Origin: Lentinus brumalis
Lineage: Eukaryota > Basidiomycota > Agaricomycetes > Polyporales > Polyporaceae
Length of the DNA stretch: 64,000 nucleotides
Direction of reading: 5' to 3'
Assembly: GCA_001792895.1 (NCBI GenBank)
Contig: MARA01000021.1
Coordinates: forward strand, 1 to 64,000
The notes under the pieces were generated by a model that worked only from the letters and a program-made list of their open reading frames with translations, was not told where the DNA came from and ran no database searches. Shown piece after piece: positions 19,962 to 32,458 of the stretch. The first letter of the stretch is position 1, and every line of letters begins with the position of its first letter. The position numbers and the translations under genes are program-made.

Positions 19962-21142
19962 TTACAACCACAAGAAGCCCGTCGGGGCCGCCACGTCAAC
20001 TGACGCAATCTCCTTCAGGCCCTTCCCGCCTTCCGTACGCTCGAAGATCTTCACCCCACCGCCATGTACGCCGCCGGCAACAAGCCACTTATCGTCCGGC
20101 CCGCCAAACACCATCCCGCGCAGGTGTTTGAGCCCCGAGCGGACCTCCCGCACGTACCCGAACTTCCCATTGGCCCCCACGGTAGTGAAGATGGCGATGG
20201 TGTCGCCCGCGGGTCGGGGTCGTTGCGGTTCGAGACGTACACGTATGGGGTCGGGTAGGAAGCGTTGGGCGGCGGGACGAGGATCTCTGCTGCGAGCATG
20301 TCGGTGGCGAACTGCGGCGGGGGCGGGTTGGCCATCGTGCGGAAAGTGTCGAGGAGGATCGGCTCAGCGGGGAGTGGGGGGAGTCGGTGCGCGGTCACCT
20401 CGCTGGTGAGCTCGAGTAGGGTGTACACCACATCCTCTGTGCATAGATTGCTGTCAGCTGGCAGATAACGCTATGGGGATACAGCCGGCCCTCACCATGG
20501 AATGCGACGTGGCGGGGACCTGCTCCGGGTTTGTACGAGATGACGCCTTTCTCCAACCACCTCCCGCTTGCGTCGCGGATCAATCTCCGCGTCTTGTCGG
20601 CGCCCAGATCGGGCACAAGGACCTCCTTGTAGGTTGGGTGCTGGATGACTTGGTGGAGGTGCGAAGCCTCCTGTCGTTCTTTGTTGGGACCTGTTCCCGA
20701 GAACGGGATCACGGTACTCTCAGCGGTCACGATGTAGGGCGGCTCGGATGCCAGGGGCACGGTGGTGAAGGTCCCAGACGAGTACTGGAGACGGTCGTCA
20801 TCAGCGGCAGATGGTGTATTTAGCGGTGTTCAATACACGCACGTTTCCGAGGAGCAGTTGGCCATCGAGAGCGAGGAGAGAACAGGGGTCGGCCCCTCCG
20901 CTCGGCCCTTCCCCGACGACGGCGGCGCGACCCTCGTCGTCGAGTTTCAATACTATGATCTTGCCCTCCGACTGTTCGAGGGCCGTGAAGACGATTTTCT
21001 TATCCGTCGGATGGGGAGTAATCCAGGATGGATGGTGTCCGACGGTGAGAGTTGAGGTGAGAGTGAGCGAAGGCACCGACGGATCGAAGGCTAGCGTGTA
21101 GATCTCGTTTGTGTACGACGCGACGAGGATGCGGTAAACCAT
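19962..21142 (-). CDS. Lactonase-type seven-bladed beta-propeller protein (6-phosphogluconolactonase/CMLE-like), one-base frameshift
   Basis: Exons 21142-20843, 20784-20496 and 20436-19962 give about 354 residues. The start MVYRILVASYTNEIYTLAFD and blade motifs such as VGHHPSWITPHP, GPRHVAFHG, YVYVSNRND and HLRGMVFGGPDDKWLVAGG are typical of fungal lactonase family (PF10282) propellers, which include 6-phosphogluconolactonases and carboxy-muconate lactonizing enzymes. The protein has no signal peptide and is probably cytosolic. After the DPDPR motif the frame is lost and resumes one base off with DTIAIFTTVG; one G is missing in the GGG run near 20206. The exon lengths sum to 1,064, one short of a multiple of three, which agrees. 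I judge an assembly error more likely than a pseudogene. Confidence 0.8.
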
Positions 21143-22063
21143 TCTGTAGTGCGACGTCAGCGACGAAAGCTTTCCTGGCTCGTTCCCGCCGCTACGTACG
21201 TAGTTATGGAGGTTTGAAACGCTTATCGGAGGAGAGTCGTGGTTCAGGAGAAGGCTTATATGCCGGACGTCCGGCACGAGCGCCGACAATTGTCCGCCAC
21301 TGATATCGATGTCGACAGGGGCGGCAGAGTACTGCAGCCTGTGCATTAATGCGCCGCCCGTCCATTTGGGTCGTTGACTGTCGTTGGCGTAAAGTTCAGA
21401 TGAACCCGGGGTGGTGGTGAATAGGCGAACATAGAACCACTTCCTAGTTGAGCAGAACCCGGCGCGAAGCAAGGAAACATGTTCTGATGTCTCCGGAGAT
21501 TCTCCATACATACGATCTGGCCACATCTCTCGCATCTCGGAATTGTTACGCCTTGAGCTGGCTGCTGAGGTAGCTAGGCAAGAACGCTATGCGATCCACC
21601 ACGATTTCACCGAGGGAGACAGGAAATAGTTGTCCTGCACCTACTAGGCGGACACCGAACGGCATGAACCGAGCTTTCGCCGCAACTTTATGGGCGGCAC
21701 AGACCATATGGGGGTACGCCTCGCTGGTGTTTACGTGTAGTATGACAAGCACATGCTTGTAGAGGGTTTGTGGCTTTCGAGAAGTCGGAGAACATCAGAG
21801 TAAGTACGTGCCTGGAGTCTGCGTCCTCGCCAAGTTGACTTGAAGTTGGCGAACGGCCGCCATCGAACACCGCTGGAGTATGGTTAGTGCAGTATGTAAT
21901 GTATCAATGACAACGAAGGATGTCGATGAACGTTTAACGCCGTTTGTGGTTGGGAATGAACCTGGAATAGCACGAAGAATTAGAAGGAACAGAGTTCGGT
22001 GAGTTCGGTGAGCTCAATGTAAATGAGCAATGCCATGGATGTTGATATAGCTTTTCTAGGCAT
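21143..22063. other. Intergenic region upstream of the lactonase, no gene supported
   Basis: A leftward 68-codon frame at 21546-21752 and an extension of the lactonase frame to 21535 are the only open frames; neither shows family resemblance. The lactonase promoter must lie just right of 21142. Confidence 0.3.
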
Positions 22064-22137
22064 GGCCGACTAGCTCAGTTGGTTAGAGCGTGGTGCTAAT
22101 AACGCCAAGGTCGTCGGTTCGATCCCGGCGTTGGCCA
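22064..22137 (+). tRNA. tRNA-Ile (anticodon AAU), intronless
   Basis: The 7-bp acceptor stem GGCCGAC/GTTGGCC, D arm AGCTCAGTTGG, anticodon stem-loop with CTAATAA (anticodon AAT in DNA) and T arm with GGTTCGATCCC all fold canonically, with A as discriminator. An identical copy lies at 40456. Confidence 0.95.
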
Positions 22138-22780
22138 TTTCAGTTGCTTGTACGTCTTTTTTCCCGCAACTTCACAGTTCCCGTGTAGAGTACTTCAACT
22201 TACTATGTACCTATGTATCCTCCAGTCGGTGAGTCAGGCCAATGCAGTATGTAACACTCCAATCTGTGGACGTTGGAATGCGCCGATCATCGAGCAGCCC
22301 GCATAATGCTTGACGACTCCGAGCATCAAGCGGCCTGCTGGTGTTTGCTCGCCTCTCGCAGGACGGGAGAATCAAACTCACCTCATCATCTCGGATTTGC
22401 GCTAGTGAGTCTTCGCGGTGGGGTCACACGACAAATGCTTCGGAAGCTTGAAGTATGCTACATAGCAGTGGGTCAACTCCACAGTCTACACCGAGACGCA
22501 GCGGCCAGCGCGGCCGTCAAGTTTGCCGGTCATCGACGCGCACAACTCCACCAGACCGCGGTGAAGCAGGAGTCTTCAGGATGCAGTGTGTCTCCGGTGA
22601 TACAGTACAATTTGTGCTCCTTTCGAAGAATCCAGCGTCCAGCTTTAGCACATCTCAAAAGAGATCGTCATACCGCCGACGGGCTATGCGGAGGATCCTG
22701 TATGGCAAGGACGGGCATGGTTAGTCCTATGTAGCAACTCGTCACTCATACTTGATGCGAAAAAGGCAAACTGACCAGGC
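22138..22780. other. Intergenic, no gene supported
   Basis: A rightward 153-codon frame exists (22273-22734), but it has no recognisable motif and an amino-acid pattern typical of random GC-rich DNA. I treat the stretch as non-coding flank. Confidence 0.3.
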
Positions 22781-24539
22781 TTAGGGTGTCTGAACCTCCT
22801 CCAGTACGACATCCGTCACCCGCGGATCGTCCACCCAGATAGGTAGCATCATGCCCTCCTCGAAGGGATGACTCGTATATCGCGGAACCTCGTCCATGTA
22901 CCACTCTGGCAGCCCAAGGCCTGCCTCCTCTGATGCACGCGGGTCCCCTTCTGGACGCGACGAGACGGAAGATGTGGTCGGATAGTCGGAGTGGGTGAGG
23001 GTCGTGCTGAGCGTCGCGCCGAGGTTGCCGACGATGTTCGACGTCGTGAAATCAATGCCCGAGAACATGCGGCCGGATCGAGTGGCCGTGTCTGTCGTGT
23101 TTCCATCGGCGTTGATGTGTTCGGAGAAGTAGACTCCACGGAGATCGAGCATAAAGCGTGATAGGAAAATCACAGCGAAGCTTATAGCGGAGTTGAGTTC
23201 GGTTAAGCGTAGGCGGGTGAGTATGGCGAACTTACACCTGGTCAAAATATGGCCATATTATAAGCCATAAAATGAAAGGCTGGGGTTTGGTAAGCAACTG
23301 CCGTAGGATGCAGACGGAGAAGATGACTTACGGTTCCAATTTGTTCGGTGACAATGGTGTGAATCTGGGGTACCAGCAGAATGCTGAGGGACGGGGCGTT
23401 GATCAGTCCTGCTCCCACTCGGATTGTTCGCCAAGTACATACAGGAAGTACGCAGTACCTGCGCATGTCGCGTTAGGCGGCGTTGAATATGGAGTCGCCA
23501 AAATCACCCACCATCACGAAGGAGCAGAGTAGCCAGAGGAGTCCGAACACCAAGCCTCAACGAGTCCTTGACGATCCCGAACGTCTTCACCCAAATAAGC
23601 GCAATGACGATCGCATCTGCCGCCACATTTGCTACCTTAGCGATAGTGGTAACTGAGCAGTTACAACACATGGGTCAGCGACAACTCCAAGAAGTAACTC
23701 GATGACAACGACGGACATCTGCAATACGTAATCGGTCAGCAGCTGCGAAGCGCGGACGTCTTCGAGACGGAGGGAGATACGAACTTAAAAAGCATCTCGT
23801 TGGAATAGCCGTAGACTTCGACGCATCCCCAGGGAGGGCCATATTGTATGGAATCATAGTTGTAGGCCTCTACCTTCGTGTTTCGCAGGTAAGCTTAATG
23901 GAAAAAAGATAGTTCTCGGTGGACTCACAATATAGAGAGCAGGCCTCACGAGCGTCAAGGGTATCACTAGGAGGAGAGGTTTCCAATCTCGCCCCCAGAC
24001 ACCGAACACCCGCAGAATTGTGCACGCTGGGGGTTCATGTCAATTTCGTCGTATATGGCAGAGTACGGCCTCGAATGCTCACAGGCGAAGGCGAAGTAGT
24101 TGATGATCGTGAGGATATCGTCAACTCTGTCGATGCGGCCACACGTCTGGGACACAACATCAATATTGGTTGTTCAGACGGTTGATGACGGTGCCACCTC
24201 ATCTGTGGAGTTCCAGAGCAACACTTCGCAAACGAAGAATATGCGCTCAATAAGCGCGGTGTAGCGGGTGAAAAGGTAGACGACGGTGGCGCCAGTGAAT
24301 TTTCGTCGCCAGATGTGTCGGACCTCGGTCGTGAAGGTCAGGGCAAAGTCGAACCATAGCAACGCTGGGCTCGATGGTGAACAACCACGCATCGCCTAGG
24401 GTAGCACAATATAACAGCTACCTGTAGATGCCACGATGCAGTAGTTTACAACGGATCTGGATGTATCGTCAGCTGCAGAACCGCGCAGAGTCCTGAGACT
24501 CGACACTCACAGCTGTGTTAAGTCAGAAATGTCGGACAT
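22781..24539 (-). CDS. DUF6533-type multi-pass membrane protein with acidic Ser/Pro tail
   Basis: Exons splice to NYCIVASTALLWFDFALTF, TTEVRHIWRRKFTGATVVYL and FTRYTALIERIFFVCEVLLW, the DUF6533 signature. They continue with CGRIDRVDDILTIINYFAFA, ILRVFGVWGRDWKPLLLVI, the loop GPPWGCVEVYGYSNEMLFK, VAADAIVIALIWVKTFGIV, a short LLLRDGTAYF exon, and the last exon LTELNSAISFAVIFLSRF followed by a 110-residue cytosolic tail ending EEVQTP. This is the complete topology of the family (about seven helices). The proposed ATG at 24539 is followed by a stop before the next exon can be joined cleanly, so the first exon is uncertain. The function is unknown. Its upstream region is duplicated (see the repeat at 24590). 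Confidence 0.65.
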
Positions 24540-24589
24540 TTCGCTGGACTCCTGCTCGAGATGGTTATCGTCAGATGCTCCGCAGACCA

Positions 24590-25263
24590 CAGTGAAGCCC
24601 GGGAGGAGGATGCAGAGGCAGCGCTGCAACCCGGACTATACGCCGTAAGTGAGTGATTATATAGTAACACGAGGCACTTCAGTGCCTCTGAGTTCTCCGG
24701 CCCTTGAAGCCCGTCGACAGGTAGATGCGCCGCTGGTCGCATCGTGCCCGGAGCTATAGACTGGTGGGAGGTTATCACAGCACCGAAAGAATCTGTGCGA
24801 CTGGGGCCGCACGAGATCGGCATCATGCAAAATGGAAGACCAGCGCACACGCGTCGAGGCTTCGGAGGCAGTGTAGCCCCTCATACCCAACGAAAGGACA
24901 CCGATCGCATCTCACTTATGCCACAACATCATTCAGCAGGTGACAGTGAAGCCCGGGAGGAGGATGCAGAAGCTGCGCTGCAACCGGAACTACGGGGTAG
25001 GTGACCGATTATATAGCGACACGAGGCACTTCAGTGCCCCTGCGGTCACGGTCTCCGGCCCTTGAAGCTTGAAGCCCCATAGGATTGGAAATGTAGATAC
25101 AATGCTGTCGAAGCTGCTGGAGGATAGCACCGGGCTCGAGGTCGGCGCGCGAAAGGATCCGTGCGACTGTGAGCACTGGGAGGCACGAGTTTAGCATCAT
25201 GCAAACACTGACGTGGGCCAGCGCACACTTCGGAGGCAGTGTAGCGCTTCATACGTACATTGA
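24590..25263. repeat. Imperfect tandem duplication (about 355-370 bp) of the DUF6533 gene upstream region
   Basis: Blocks at 24591-24725 and 24945-25080 match closely (AGTGAAGCCCGGGAGGAGGA start, TATATAG, GAGGCACTTCAGTGCC, CCGGCCCTTGAAGC). A second matched block, 24775-24890 versus 25145-25263, shares CTTCGGAGGCAGTGTAGC. The duplication covers the presumed promoter and 5' flank of the leftward membrane-protein gene. Confidence 0.7.
24655..24688 (-). promoter_or_regulatory. TATA-like box and adjacent 8-bp inverted repeat
   Basis: On the minus strand CTATATAATCACTC lies about 115 bp upstream of the ATG at 24539. Immediately upstream is a perfect inverted repeat with a 2-base centre, GAGGCACT-TC-AGTGCCTC (24671-24688). 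The second copy (25023-25040) keeps the inverted repeat with one mismatch and also has a TATATA. A dimeric regulator site is possible. Confidence 0.45.
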
Positions 25264-26098
25264 CAACGGATGCATCTAAGCACGAGCACACGACTTCACG
25301 GGCGAGACGTTCCCCAAAGCCAAGCCAGTAGACGTGCGGGAGATGTGGGAGCAGCCAAGGAGGAGGAGGAGGAAGCCGTTTGCGGGGTCAAGAGCGATAC
25401 TATCTCGGGCGTCGAGGATTGCAGTACTAGTGCACCATACATACATAGCCCAGTTTGTACTACGGCTGCATAGCAACTGGATCCGGTGGCGGGGCAAAGT
25501 ACATAGCATTGAGGTGAGGTTGAGAGTACTGTAGTGGTCGAAGGCGCTCAAAGTGCCGCAGCGGAGATTGAACGAGAAAAGCGTGCCGGCAGGCTGCAGT
25601 TCGAATTGCGACGTCTCAGACCAGACTCCGATGCCTGTTCCGAACTGCAACGTCTAAGACCAGACTCCGACGCCTCGACCACATCCTCCGCCGAGTCGAT
25701 TACTTACATGACCTGCTTGTTGCTCTGGGAGGGTCCCGAGGAGCGGGAGCTCGTCTATCCCAGGCCGTGAAGCGGTGGGAGCTCCCAGGTGAAAACAAGC
25801 ATCGCGCGGTCCCCGCTTCTCTGCAGCTTCGTGATGTGCTTCCTTCCCATAGGCCACATGAACACCGTGGTGAGCCAGCCATGGCATCCGTCATTGCCAT
25901 GTGCTGAAAGGCTAACAAAGCTCCGTTCCCTGGGATAGCTTCGGACATTCTTATGGCAGGGATCGCCCAGTGACAGGTGTAAATTACGCAGGGCTGCCCA
26001 ACCGACTACCCACGATCAATGACCGTGGCAGCAAATGACAGGACTCGGCCACACTATTTCGTCCGTTCCTGCCGCTTCTACCCGCTCTCTCACGGATG
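25264..26098. other. Intergenic, no gene supported
   Basis: Frames on both strands are short or low-complexity. A leftward 124-codon frame at 25276-25650 has a few hydrophobic stretches but no family motif. I see a small direct repeat at 25615-25670 (CGTCTCAGACCAGACTCCGA with a near copy). Confidence 0.3.
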
Positions 26099-26105
26099 TA
26101 TAAAA
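26099..26105 (+). promoter_or_regulatory. TATA box of the P450 gene
   Basis: GTATAAAATGAGG lies 57-63 bp upstream of the P450 start codon, a typical spacing for fungal TATA promoters with a short leader. Confidence 0.6.
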
Positions 26106-26161
26106 TGAGGTGGGCTGGCCTTTTCACGGCCTACTTATCGTCACCCAGCACAACCGTCATC

Positions 26162-28486
26162 ATGTCCGGAGAGCTCCCAGTCGTCCTTGGAGTACTCGCG
26201 CTGCTTTATGCCGTCTACCGACTTTGGACGAGACCATCTTTGTCTGACATTCCGGGCCAGAGCCGACATCGTTCTGGCTAGGTACGGCATAACAGGAATA
26301 CACTTCAGAGTTGTGCTGACCCGAGGGTCGGAACAGGACACCTTCCCGAGCTCTTCCAGGAGCAATCGGGCGACACTGACTTCAAGTGGCAGGAGGAGTA
26401 TGGCAGCGTCGTACGCGTGAAGGCGCCGTTCGGGGTGAGTATGCTCCAGCTGTGAGAGCAGCCAATTCCGTGGGCTCAACGTCTAGTCGCATCCCGCAGG
26501 AGGACATGCTCTGGACATGCGACCCCAAGGCGCTGCAGTACGTCTTCCAGACGTCCGGATACAACTTCCCGAAACAGCCGGAACGACGCGTCCTTTCTCG
26601 TCTAGTCGGAGACACGGGATTAACGTGGGCTGACGGTGAGCTTCGTCCACATGGTGGTGGCAGATCTATGGCCGATCTGGACTATAGGTGATACCCACAA
26701 ACGTCAGCGCAAGGTCATGCTCCCTGCCTTTGGCACACCCGAATCCAAGGCGCTGCTACCAGTTTTCAGACACTATGCTGAACAGGTACGCGATGTCAAG
26801 CACTTCAGCGTCTTGAGCTCTGACTCAATGCTCGCGTTGCATTTTGCAGGTTACGTTAAAGTGGAGAGATATGCTTACCGGCCACGCGAGCGGTTCCATC
26901 AAGATGAATGTGCATGAGTACATCGCGCCGGCCACGTTAGAGGCCATCGGAGAAGGTAGCGAAGCATGCTCTCATCCCCTTCTGTCTCCTCACGCCGTCT
27001 TACCAGCTGCGTTTGACTACAAACTCGGAGTCCTTGATGACAAAACGAGCGAGCTCGGAAGGGCTTACAGCAATCTCATGTATGTTCCATGCCGGCGCAG
27101 CCCGACGTATACACGGAAGCTGACACGCTCCCCCAGCGCCACCATATTCTCCGCACCTTCAAACGCCAAGATCTTCATGCAAAACGTTGCGCATTACGTA
27201 CCGATGGGAATCCAGCAGTTCTTCTACGATCATCTCCCAGGGAAGGGGCTGGACAAGGCGCGCTGGAACCGTGTCACAGCCCGCAATGTCGCCAACGAGT
27301 TGCTGGAGGCGAAGAACGACGATCTTCTGACTGGTAAGGGAAACCGGGACGTAATGAGTATCCTTGGTATGTTCTATGTGATTCCGTACGTGCTTCCAGT
27401 CGTTGACTTCGTATAGTCAGGGAAAACGCGAAGGAGTCCGGAGAGTCTCGCATGAATCATGACGAGATCGTCTCACAGATGAGGTACGTGCCTAGCTACC
27501 CGCGTCCGCGTCCGCCGCTTGAATTAACAGAAACCACAGGACCATCATGCTCGCTGGGCAGGAGACCACGTCGAACACGCTCAGCTGGGCGCTGCTCGAG
27601 CTCGCTAAGCAGCCACACATCCAGAGTCGTCTCCGGGAGGAGGTCCACGCCATGGAACGCACTATCCGCGAGCGCGGCGACGCAGACTTCACCGTCGCCG
27701 ACTTCGAAGCCATGCCGTACCTCCAGGCAGTCCTGAAGGAGATCTTGAGGTTCTACCCCGCAGTGCCGCATCTCTTCCGACAGAGCTTGCATGACGACGT
27801 CTTGCCTCTGTCGAAGCCGATGATGACTCGGTCGGGGAAGGTTGTTACGGAGATTCCGATCCGTGCAGGACTGAGGATCATACTCTCGGTTTGCGCGTAT
27901 AACCGGTGCGCGGCATGCTTGCACAGCGACGTGATTGTGTGCTGAGTTGTCTGTATGATCACAGAGAGAAGGATGTATGGGGCGAAGACGCACACGTCTT
28001 CAACCCCGAGCGGTGGCTCTACCCGTCCAAGGGCAAGCGTGGCACCTCGGTCGGTGTATACTCGAACCTGTACGTCGCTTCCCCATGGCTGCGAGACCCT
28101 TACTAACGGACAATTTGTTCTCAGACTGACCTTCGCCGGAGGCGTCAGAGCATGTATCGGGTGGCGTTTCGCGTACGTGAATCTCTCTCAAGCTCTGCTG
28201 CGGGTATGCTGCGGGTAGTGCCATCACTTACCGAGACCTGAACCCGGCGATCGCGTCGTACCATTTCTGCTCGCAAAACAACTGTGCTGACTCACGACTA
28301 TGCAGGATATACGAGCTGCAGGCCTTCCTCACGGAACTCGTATCAAACTTCCAGTTCGAGCTCACTGAGGACGTCAACCGCGTCTGCAAGACGAGCGCGA
28401 TCGTCATGGTTCCGACACTTGAGGGAGAACTCGAGAAGGGGGCGCAGATGCCTCTGCGCGTGTCCCTCGCGCCGCGCGAAGAGTAA
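26162..28486 (+). CDS. Microsomal cytochrome P450 monooxygenase, one-base frameshift near the N-terminus
   Basis: The protein begins with a membrane anchor (LPVVLGVLALLYAVYRLW) and then LSDIPG. The invariant PEPTSFWLG that should follow is one base out of frame: one base is missing in the GGGCC run at 26251-26260. After that, about a dozen introns splice in phase to the stop at 28486. Family motifs are complete: WxxxRK-type GDTHKRQRKVMLPAF (C helix), AGQETT (I helix), KEILRFYP (ExxR), FNPERW, and the heme loop FAGGVRACIG with its Cys ligand. It is a fungal class II P450 acting in the ER with a reductase partner; the substrate cannot be told. No biosynthetic cluster is evident around it. With the missing base restored the gene would be functional. 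Confidence 0.88.
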
Positions 28487-29511
28487 TGGAAATGGAACGT
28501 TGGGCGGTAGACCGGTGTTCCAGTGTGTACCACACCTGGCTGCCCATACTACTATATGCCCTGTCCATGCTCTGTAGTCTGTTGTCTGATGATTGCCGCT
28601 ATGAATACGTTTCCTCGAGTCGCTCTACAACGCTGTCCTTCGGGATGGAAGGAACTCACCAGTGCTTAGACACGAATTGTTGACCCTATTGGTGTGTAAG
28701 TACGATCGTCGATGTGTAGAAGCAGGAGAGGAATCTTGAAAGTACCCAAGACATCTACGCGAGACGCCACCACGCGGGCGCCAGTATGCGGGTCCGTCGG
28801 TCGCATCATGATCAAGGCAACCGCTTCTCGGACGACCACCATCTCCGACCTCTACCGGTCTACGGCATTTTAGCGACATCGTCAAGAGTATTTCTGGCGA
28901 CGCAACTTAAGTATAGTCATACACAGCATCCCTAGTTCTTGTGAACAGTTTTATCTCGGAGGAGACTGACCGATTCAGAACCTCAGGCTGGCCTACCCAT
29001 CGGAAGCGGTCAATGTATGTTCAACTTGCGACTTCCGCGTAACCAGGCGTAACCGCGCGGCTGGGGCGCACAGCTTTTGAGCTGACGGTGATCATGACTG
29101 GAAATACATACCCGGTTGCAGGTTTGTCATGGCCCTGACGCAAAGCGACGCTACATTTGTCCGCTAAGCGAAGGTATGTCCAGTGAGGTTCTCGGTCTCG
29201 GACATGTGGCTTGTTATCCGCGGATGTTGATGATGCAACTTGAACAGTTTGACTTTCAAACCCTCCTTTCCCCCTTCCACCCCCGTCTTGACCCCGACAT
29301 TCCTGCATGGTCACTCGACCGCGAGGGTGGGCTGCTTGAGCTCGTCGCTTGTCGCTCCTTCATATCCGCTCTCTTGACAGACTCTGGGTCCCATCCAGTT
29401 AACATCATCGTCCACCGGTCTCTCTCCACGACCCTCTACTGGTCCGTAATTTACAGTATTGTGCGACGGGTCGGTCCGATCAACCTACAACGCTTCAACC
29501 GTCGACGATCC
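28487..29511. other. Intergenic, no gene supported
   Basis: Nothing recognisable between the P450 stop and the next membrane-protein gene. The long rightward frame that begins at 29116 has no hydrophobic or family pattern before 29512. Confidence 0.35.
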
Positions 29512-30979
29512 ATGATGTCCAACCCGTTCTTGACTGGGTTTCCACAAGAAGTACAAGCCGACTTGTGTAAGTCGTCATCTTTCATTAGCCACGAGGAGGC
29601 GCGAAAACGATCTACTTATCTTGAGGACAGCTACCATGGTCACCGTTGTGCAACTTTTCGGCGGCGCATTCCTGTGGGTTCCCACTGCACTCCCTCCTCC
29701 GCTTCCAAACGCTCACATGCTGCCATCGTCTTCACGGCCCCATCCGTATCTCTACCATGCGGCATTCAACATGACAGTTGGCTGGCCGTCTCCAAAGTTC
29801 CCGCCGACCTCGATTGCATACGGAAGAGGCTGTGGGGTATACTCGCGCTATACCTGCCTTGCAAGTACCTCTCCGTGGCATCCGTATTCTGCGAGATGAT
29901 ATACGCGTGTGCGTTCCCGTTCGGCTTCGCTCAGGTGAGTGTGCTCGTGAAATGCTTGGCTGTCGCTGGCTTGACCGAGTCGCGTTTCATGTCATCATGT
30001 CAACACTGCTAATGCGTTAAAATACACAGGTATTCGGGAAAGTGGCGTTGGTATGTCTATTCCCGCCGGGGCGTCCTGTTGACCGTGCCCCGCATCACGT
30101 TTGAACGGGCTGCTTTAGCTCATAAATACGGTCCTTTGCCCGCGGTTCGCCGCTGCCAGATACTGCGCCTCATCACTCTGGTGTTCGCATTCGCAATTTT
30201 CCTTTTACGTGTGTACGTCCCGTTCAGCTTCATTCTTTATCTGAAAGTGCTCCTAATGCTGTATGTTCATGTGGCGAACAGGAACACTCTCTGGCGAAAC
30301 TCAATCATATGGAGTCTAACCGCGCTTTCGTTGGTAGCGCTCATGACCGCCATCGGCCTCGGTGCGTGCTCATGAGGATTCCTGGTTCGGAATCGCCGAT
30401 TGACGTCTTCCGTTCTCCTAGAGCTCTTCAGGATTGACGAGGCTTACATTGGAGACTCACATGTCGCGCTCGTCTCCGTTAGTAAGTGATGCGGGCATCA
30501 CTTCCTTCATGCTGGCCTGAGTTGTATCTTTTTCCCAGCGTTATACCTCTCCACTGTCGTTTTCACGTTCGCCACGCTTGGAGTACTCGGTCCAGGAGCT
30601 CGCCGTGCTGGGACAAGACAAAGCACCTCCCCGCCAGTACGTGGCGTGCCATTGAAGAGAAACATCCTAGGTCGCTTGTCGGCGGAGATGGTCAAAGGCG
30701 GCACGGTTAGCTTGACTGCCCACTGGCTATCTTGCGTCATCGTCTCGGTGCGTCTTTAGCGGCTCATACTTGCGGTCTTACCGAGTCAACATTCGCAGCC
30801 CATCTTTCTTGCTCTACGCACCTGGAGTCGTAAGTGCATGTCTCCTCGAGCTCATGAATGCAGCGCTGAAGAACCACGTCTCGACAGCACTTGCTCGTAG
30901 GGTATGGCCACCACACCACCTGTCAATTACCGGCGCTGACCTTCGTTCCTAGTCAATATGCTATGTCGCATGTGAGTCC
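29512..30979 (+). CDS. Divergent multi-pass membrane protein related to DUF6533 proteins
   Basis: Starting at the ATG pair at 29512, exons join in phase to MVTVVQLFGGAFLWLAVSK, then a region corresponding to the typical W-x-WL..P..R..W core, LPCKYLSVASVFCEMIYACA, LRLITLVFAFAIFLLRVNT, LWRNSIIWSLTALSLVALMT, ELFRIDEAYIGDSHVALVSV, TLYLSTVVFTFATLGVLGPG, a long exon with a GRLSAEMVKGG helix, FLLYAPGV and finally NMLCRM near 30970. This order of helices and the late NMxxCR motif match a large agaricomycete family of seven-helix proteins of unknown function. The first two exons have a good donor and acceptor. The extreme C-terminus is unresolved; the end given is the last point I can support. It could extend to about 31.5 kb. 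Confidence 0.5.
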
Positions 30980-32458
30980 CAGGGACCTTCCGCAGGCGGG
31001 GTTGAGGGTTCATGACGATCTCTTTCGCGGATCCTTTTCACAGGGCTTGTGATGTGAGTCTCTCATGTGTGACCGTGAATTTTTGCTGGTTATTGACATG
31101 CGTGCCGTACAGCATCCATGCAGCATGTCGCCAATATGAACGTCTTGCCGAACAGAAGAACATATTTCTCGCTCCTTCCCTCTCCTTCAGGTGGCTGTCC
31201 CGCGGTCCTGCGTGCGTATGGTTTGTCGTAGCGGTGTCATCCCTCCGCTGACGCGGTACATAAGACTCAATACCTACCCTCGTTGTAGGACCGCGACGCA
31301 GCCCGACAGCGAGGATGAACAAGTCCCCGCGACGAAAGGCGAATTTGAACCTTGTCCCGGCACTCATAATGCGCCGTCCAGTTCCAGCTCCGTACAATGC
31401 CGTGACGTCGACCTCGCCGGAGGGAACAAGATCGAGATCGACGTACATTCGAGGTATGACAGAGGCCTCCTCTTGTCTAGTGGCGTGAAGCTGATCTACC
31501 GTGCACCGGACAGGGACCTCGCACGTCGGCCCTATTTGCACAAAGTCAGCGAGCCCAGCACGTCCGTCTCGTCAACCAAGCTTCCCTCGCCCGTCTTTAC
31601 TGCCATGTCGTCGACCACTGCCTGCACGTCCGTGGACACTGCGACCGTGGCGTCCACCTCGGTGCCACAGGCCGATACATCGAAGTGTTGACGCGCTGAG
31701 AGCACCCTGCCACTGCGCTGGCGCAGCATCTCGCCACTGTACGAGACTGTACACCAAAGGTATGCTCGCCCCACGACTGGACTGTCTGGGCTAGCCTTAC
31801 CATCATCCTGGTACTTGCGCCTCTTCCAGCCGCCCAGGACTGCAGTCATCCATCGCAACTGGATTCCGCGCCCGTAGTCACTCGCACATAATGACGGTCG
31901 AGCACAGCACCTACCGAACGAATGCGCGTTTTACTGGATTGCCGATGTACAGTATATAGCTCTCATCGGTCCTCGTTGAATGGCTCCTGCGTTTCCTCCA
32001 AGGTTGCGGGGGAGGGGGTTGTCCGGTCAGTTTTCACCCTGTCCAGCATAGTGTGGCTTGTTCCCTTGTTCATGGTCGGGACGAGAGAGCTTCGAAATCT
32101 GTGCTTGCATACCACTGCCAGAGCCATGTCGAACTCAGTAGTCAGTTCGTACTCGTCATCAGGAACGGCGAGATGAGATTAGATTGCAGAGACACAGCCC
32201 CGCCGGTCAGTGACATATACGCAGCCGCGTCCGCAGTCCCCATACTCAGACTTGTCATATGTTCCCCGCAGTCCAACAAAAGCCCGAAGACAGTCGGGAC
32301 CGTCGACCGTCAAGGTTGACTGCTCCTCCACCGCTCCTCGGCACAGTCAGAGGCTACGTGCGATCAGGTGAGTCTAGTCATCTACATACGAACCATCTGT
32401 TACCCCGTATTAAGCCCCATCTACTCTGCCAGTCAGTTAAGTGGGGACCCTAGTAGCT
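30980..32458. other. Region without a supported gene, possibly the tail of the preceding gene
   Basis: Rightward frames at 31191-31691 and 31922-32319 are Ser/Thr/Pro-rich. They could be a poorly conserved tail of the membrane protein but show no motif. I see no RNA gene or repeat here. Confidence 0.25.

Noticed and set aside
22273..22734. Rightward 153-codon open frame
   Set aside because: No motif, no intron support, GC-rich random-like composition.
25276..25650. Possible extra membrane-protein gene (124 codons, minus)
   Set aside because: Hydrophobic patches exist but no DUF6533 signature or consistent splice pattern was found.
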